DNA of 24,728 bases from WOZL01 sp041678645 (GTDB lineage: Bacteria; Patescibacteriota; Dojkabacteria; SC72): positions 1 through 24,728 of the forward strand of contig JBAYNT010000004.1 in the NCBI GenBank assembly GCA_041678645.1, read 5' to 3'. Positions within the stretch are counted from its first letter, which is position 1. Every line of letters begins with the position of its first letter. Made by a program: the position numbers and the translations under genes. The notes beneath the pieces were generated by a model. That model was not told the DNA's origin. It saw nothing but the letters and a program-made list of their open reading frames with translations, and did not search any database. Shown here one piece after another: positions 21,926-24,728 of the stretch.

Positions 21926-22966
21926 CTATTTAATAGTTGCTCTCACTTCCTTCTCTATCTTTTCCTTTAGCTTGCTATCATCTTTAAGCATCTGTATGGA
22001 AGCATCTCGACCTTGTGCCATTTGGGCATCACCATGTTTGTACCATGCTCCAGACTTTTGGACTATACCTAAATCAACTGCAGCATCTAATATACTACTT
22101 TCTTTATCTATACCCATAGGATAAATCATATCAAATGTAGCTTCTTTAAATGGAGGGGCCATCTTATTTTTAACAATTTTAACCTTCCTAATATGCCCAA
22201 TTAATTCTCCATCTTTAAGAATTTTATCTTTTTGTCTAATATCCATACGTACAGAAGAATAGAATTTCAATGCATTACCACCTGTTGTTGTTTCAGGATT
22301 ACCAAACATAATACCTATTTTCATCCTAAGTTGGTTTAGAAAAATAATGGTAGTCCCTGTTTTGCCCGTAATTGCTGTTAGTTTTCTTAAAGCTTGAGAC
22401 ATAAGTCTAGCCTGAAGACCCATATGACTATCACCCATCTCTCCTTCTATTTCTGCTCTTGGAGTTAATGCGGCAACGGAATCTACAACTATGACACCAA
22501 AGGCTGCTGATCGAACTAATGTTTCCAGAATCTCTAATGCTTGCTCTCCAAAATCAGGTTGGGAGATGTATAGATCATCTACATTTAAACCAATATTTTT
22601 TGCGTACTTTGGATCTAGTGCATGCTCGGCGTCTATAAAGGCTACAGCATCTCCCTGCTTTTGTGCCTCTGCAAGGATATGGATAGCTAGCGTAGTTTTA
22701 CCCGATGATTCAGGTCCATAGATCTCAATAACCCTTCCTTTGGGGACTCCACCTATACCCAGAGCGATATCTAGTGAGAGCGCTCCTGTAGGTATTACGT
22801 CAACATCTCTCTTTTCTTTACTACCCAATTTCATTATTGAACCTTTACCAAACTGCTTCTCAATCTGTGCCACTGCAACATCTATAGCTTTTCTCTTACC
22901 TACGTTTTCCTTGCTTTCTGATTTGTCTACTGCTTTACTGGGACTCTTTTTGGTTGTTTCTGCCAT
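21926..22966 (-). CDS. recA: Recombinase RecA
   Basis: ATP-dependent strand exchange protein and SOS co-protease. The 346 residues contain Walker A GPESSGKT (84-91), Walker B with VIVVDSVAAL (about 157-166), the DNA-binding loop L1 MGDSHMGLQARLMSQALRKL (about 175-194), L2 MKIGIMFGNPETTTGGNALKFYSS (about 217-240), and a short C-terminal domain. An N-terminal extension of about 25 polar, Lys-rich residues precedes IDVAVAQIEKQFGKGSIMKLG. recX and recJ follow in the same unit. I see no LexA box of a known type in the promoter. Confidence 0.98.
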   Translation of the reverse strand: MAETTKKSPSKAVDKSESKENVGKRKAIDVAVAQIEKQFGKGSIMKLGSKEKRDVDVIPTGALSLDIALGIGGVPKGRVIEIYGPESSGKTTLAIHILAEAQKQGDAVAFIDAEHALDPKYAKNIGLNVDDLYISQPDFGEQALEILETLVRSAAFGVIVVDSVAALTPRAEIEGEMGDSHMGLQARLMSQALRKLTAITGKTGTTIIFLNQLRMKIGIMFGNPETTTGGNALKFYSSVRMDIRQKDKILKDGELIGHIRKVKIVKNKMAPPFKEATFDMIYPMGIDKESSILDAAVDLGIVQKSGAWYKHGDAQMAQGRDASIQMLKDDSKLKEKIEKEVRATIK

Positions 22967-22996
22967 ATTGCGAAAATGAAAATTAAAATATATTAG

Positions 22997-23025
22997 AGGA
23001 TAGAACAGAGGGGATAGAAAGTCAA
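22997..23025 (-). promoter_or_regulatory. recA operon promoter
   Basis: Minus strand TTGACT (23025-23020), 17-base spacer and TATCCT (23002-22997), giving a 5' leader of about 25 bases without a Shine-Dalgarno. The spacing and -35 fit well; the -10 is weaker. Confidence 0.5.
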
Positions 23026-23053
23026 AGTTTTGGAGTATCCTATTAATGAATTG

Positions 23054-23623
23054 TTAACTTACTATCTCTGTAAGATTTCTAACTATTTCCTTTCTCAACT
23101 CTTTATCATCCCTTAGATATTTAGCTATCTCCACCTGAACAGAAGGAATTCTTAAATTAGAAACTACAAACTCAGTTAAGGTTTCTCTACCATCTTCCGG
23201 GAGTCTTAGAATTTGAATATTTAGTCCCCTTAATCCCCCTCTATTTAGTTTTTCCGATATCTCGCCAGCTAGTTTAATTGAGTTAGAAAATCTTGTTTTA
23301 TAAAAGATAACCACATCTACTAAACGCTCCTCACTAAGACCGTGGATATCTACAAATTTCTCAATTTTATTTTCTGTAATTAACCTCTCTATTTCTTTCT
23401 TGTATGGATTATCCCTTCTGTTGAAATTAGGGTCGTAATCTACTTGATCTTTAATGTATATGCCAAAGCAGCCAGTTTCTTTGCACAGAGCTCTTACTAT
23501 GTCATCTGTATATCTCTCATGCTCTTTATATATCTTTGCTAAGCTAGGTCTTCTATGAAGATGAGGATGGGGAGCCGAGAAAAGATATTTTATTTTGCCC
23601 TCTATTATTTCATAATCTTTCAT
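23054..23623 (-). CDS. N-formylglutamate amidohydrolase-like protein
   Basis: The family hydrolyses N-formylated or other N-acyl amino acids with a zinc-peptidase-like fold. The 189 residues show SAPHPHLHRR (about 16-25), YTDDIVRALCKETG (about 38-51), DPNFNRRDNPYKKEIERLI (about 64-82), FVDIHGL (about 91-97) and a late PSVQVEIAKYLR (about 160-171), which match the order of His, Asp/His and Glu blocks in that family. The true substrate is not known; histidine degradation genes are absent here. It is divergent from the 210-residue membrane protein and upstream of recA, which has its own promoter. Confidence 0.65.
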   Translation of the reverse strand: MKDYEIIEGKIKYLFSAPHPHLHRRPSLAKIYKEHERYTDDIVRALCKETGCFGIYIKDQVDYDPNFNRRDNPYKKEIERLITENKIEKFVDIHGLSEERLVDVVIFYKTRFSNSIKLAGEISEKLNRGGLRGLNIQILRLPEDGRETLTEFVVSNLRIPSVQVEIAKYLRDDKELRKEIVRNLTEIVS

Positions 23624-23726
23624 AATAATAAGTTAACATATGTAAAAAATTTTGTCATTTTTAATTAACGCATTGTTGACAAATTCTGGATGTTAATGAG
23701 AGTATGTAGGGAACTATATAATTTTT

Positions 23727-23732
23727 TATAAT
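23727..23732 (+). promoter_or_regulatory. -10 element of the 210-residue membrane protein gene
   Basis: Perfect TATAAT ending six bases before the ATG at 23739, predicting a leaderless message. No -35 at the usual distance. The 115-base gap 23624-23738 otherwise holds only AT-rich DNA and an isolated TTGACA (23676-23681). Confidence 0.55.
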
Positions 23733-23738
23733 TTATTT

Positions 23739-24371
23739 ATGCTTAGGAATAAGATATTAGCAATACTACTGGGAGTCTTCTCCATAGTATTACTACCCTC
23801 AATGGCATTTGCTCAAACAACTGAGGAGGATATGCTCTATGAGGAGGATATGCCCTATGAGGAGGATATGCCCTATGAGGATACTTCCATAGATTGGGAC
23901 TATGACTGGGATGATTGGGATGACCTGGAAGAGTACGACAGTACAGATCTTTTTAGGAGTTTAGATCCTGAAGAGGCAGTTGGTCTTGCCGCATTAGCAA
24001 CGATATTTTCAGGTTTCGCTATAGTTGGGGTCATAATAGGCGCATGTATTGGAATAGCTATGTATATTTACACTGCTTTAGCATATATGAATATTGCAAA
24101 GAAGCTTAATAGCCCTAACGCTTGGTTTGCATGGGTACCCGTACTTAACATAGTGTTGCACTTTCAGCTTGCTCAGATGAGTGGTTGGTATGCTTTACTT
24201 ATGCTCATACCTGTTGCAAATATCATAGTCTATATAATGGCCTTGATGAAGATTTGTGAAAGGAGAGGAATGGATAAGTTACTTGCTTTACTTACATTAA
24301 TCCCAATAGCAAATCTAATACTTCTTGGTATACTTGCCTGGAAAAAGGATGAGGTAGCGACAAAGAAGTAA
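23739..24371 (+). CDS. Secreted/membrane protein with acidic repeats (DUF5684-like)
   Basis: The 210-residue protein has a classical signal peptide ending AFA/Q (about 25). Next comes an acidic, aromatic region with three copies of a six-residue unit (EEDMLY, EEDMPY, EEDMPY) and the cluster DWDYDWDDWDDLEEYD (about 53-68). About four hydrophobic segments follow (about 85-112, 128-142, 146-170 and 184-202), with AWFAWVPVLNIVLHFQLA and LIPVANIIVYIMALMKI. This latter block resembles DUF5684 multi-span proteins common in Patescibacteria and Gram-positives, of unknown function. It ends KKDEVATKK and is followed by a strong terminator. Confidence 0.8.
   Translation: MLRNKILAILLGVFSIVLLPSMAFAQTTEEDMLYEEDMPYEEDMPYEDTSIDWDYDWDDWDDLEEYDSTDLFRSLDPEEAVGLAALATIFSGFAIVGVIIGACIGIAMYIYTALAYMNIAKKLNSPNAWFAWVPVLNIVLHFQLAQMSGWYALLMLIPVANIIVYIMALMKICERRGMDKLLALLTLIPIANLILLGILAWKKDEVATKK
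23823..23876 (+). repeat. Three tandem 18-bp repeats inside the membrane protein gene
   Basis: GAGGAGGATATGCTCTAT followed by two copies of GAGGAGGATATGCCCTAT (23841-23858 and 23859-23876), then a partial fourth (GAGGATA). The last two full copies are identical and the first differs at one base. In frame, each encodes EEDM(L/P)Y. Confidence 0.95.
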
Positions 24372-24392
24372 AACTTCTACAGTATAGAGTCT

Positions 24393-24428
24393 AAAAGACA
24401 GGTCGAGTGGCCTGTCTTTTTGTTATTT
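24393..24428 (+). terminator. Rho-independent terminator, possibly bidirectional
   Basis: AAAAGACAGG (24393-24402) pairs perfectly with CCTGTCTTTT (24411-24420), followed by TGTTATTT. Because the stem itself begins with AAAA, it can also end rmuC transcription on the other strand. Confidence 0.92.
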
Positions 24429-24431
24429 TTG

Positions 24432-24728
24432 TTAAATGTCCAATAGCGTAGGCTCTTCCTTTTCATCTAAGCTTCCTTCTAATCTCACCTTATCTACCCT
24501 TCTGGTTAATTGGTTAAATCTTGTATTACTAACTTCTTTGTACTGTTTATCTAAGGAGTCAATTCTATCCCCTATCTTGTAGAAAGAATCCGAGAACTTA
24601 TCAAATTCCTTTTCAAAAGCCTTAACATGAGAAACAATATTTTGGATGTTTTTTTGAACCCTAAAACTCTCATACGACTGCCTTACCATACGCAAGATAG
24701 CAGTGAAACTAAATGGCCCTGCAAATAC
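24432..24728 (-). CDS. rmuC: DNA recombination protein RmuC, C-terminal part
   Basis: RmuC is a coiled-coil nuclease-related protein that limits DNA inversions and recombination. The frame is open to the right edge of the window, so only the last 98 residues are present. FAGPFSFTAILRMVRQSYESF matches the conserved RmuC block before the long C-terminal coiled coil, and the DSFYKIGDRIDSLDKQYKEV-type segment is that coiled coil. The TTG at 24695 is not the start; it is internal. It converges on the membrane protein gene, with a shared terminator between them. Confidence 0.85.
   Translation of the reverse strand, partial: VFAGPFSFTAILRMVRQSYESFRVQKNIQNIVSHVKAFEKEFDKFSDSFYKIGDRIDSLDKQYKEVSNTRFNQLTRRVDKVRLEGSLDEKEEPTLLDI

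Noticed and set aside
23676..23704. TTGACA at 23676 as -35 of a promoter for the 23739 gene.
   Set aside because: No -10 occurs at 16-19 bases after it, and the TATAAT at 23727 is 45 bases away.
24432..24695. An 87-residue complete small protein from TTG 24695.
   Set aside because: The frame stays open to the window edge and the residues before the TTG match the RmuC block, so it is a truncated rmuC.
1..24728. CRISPR arrays, insertion sequences, prophage or toxin-antitoxin systems.
   Set aside because: No repeat-spacer pattern, terminal inverted repeats with transposase, or recognisable defence or toxin genes were seen; the only tandem repeat is the 18-bp coding repeat at 23823-23876.

Overview
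The window reads as a chromosomal segment of an AT-rich, streamlined bacterium, probably of the Patescibacteria/CPR (I lean to a Dojkabacteria/WS6-like lineage, without proof). Reasons: very tight packing with stop codons that overlap, an archaeal-type AspRS of 443 residues, an IleRS of the eukaryote-like class, a GluRS with the N-terminal extension seen in clostridial-type enzymes, CarD, YvcK, and a superoxide reductase that suggests anaerobic life. The standard genetic code fits: all genes are intact with UGA read as stop. There are no phage, IS, CRISPR or other mobile elements.

Layout. 1-266: end of an unrecognised gene. 285-778: hsp20 behind a sigma-70-like promoter with a CIRCE/HrcA-like operator in it. 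837-1990 (minus): trpS behind a short leader peptide with tandem Trp codons and an attenuator. 2065-4142: superoxide reductase and a convergent CapA-like protein. 4215-5523: membrane-anchored lysozyme/transglycosylase-like protein and an FkbM methyltransferase. 5507-7144: yvcK and carD, divergent. 7141-10282 (minus): ileS behind a T-box. 10350-12086: oligoendopeptidase F. 12090-13358 (minus): two unrecognised proteins. 13377-13976: uracil-DNA glycosylase. 13979-15713 (minus): gltX and tRNA-Gln(CUG). 15759-17090: unknown membrane-anchored protein. 17085-23025 (minus): recA-recX-recJ, then T-box-aspS-dacA. 23054-23623 (minus): N-formylglutamate amidohydrolase-like protein. 23739-24371: signal-peptide, acidic-repeat, multi-span membrane protein. 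24432-24728 (minus): 3' part of rmuC.

Four aminoacyl-tRNA synthetase genes have four control designs. trpS has a ribosome-mediated (trpL-like) attenuator, ileS a T-box with room for a full Stem I, aspS T-box antiterminator/terminator elements with little room for Stem I unless it lies inside recJ, and gltX a bare promoter followed by a tRNA-Gln gene. Most promoter-proximal genes have a -10-like hexamer ending 5-8 bases before the ATG, so they look leaderless, and I see no convincing Shine-Dalgarno sequence in front of any gene. By the same geometry the trpS leader peptide itself would be translated from a leaderless start, which is the most unusual thing in this window.
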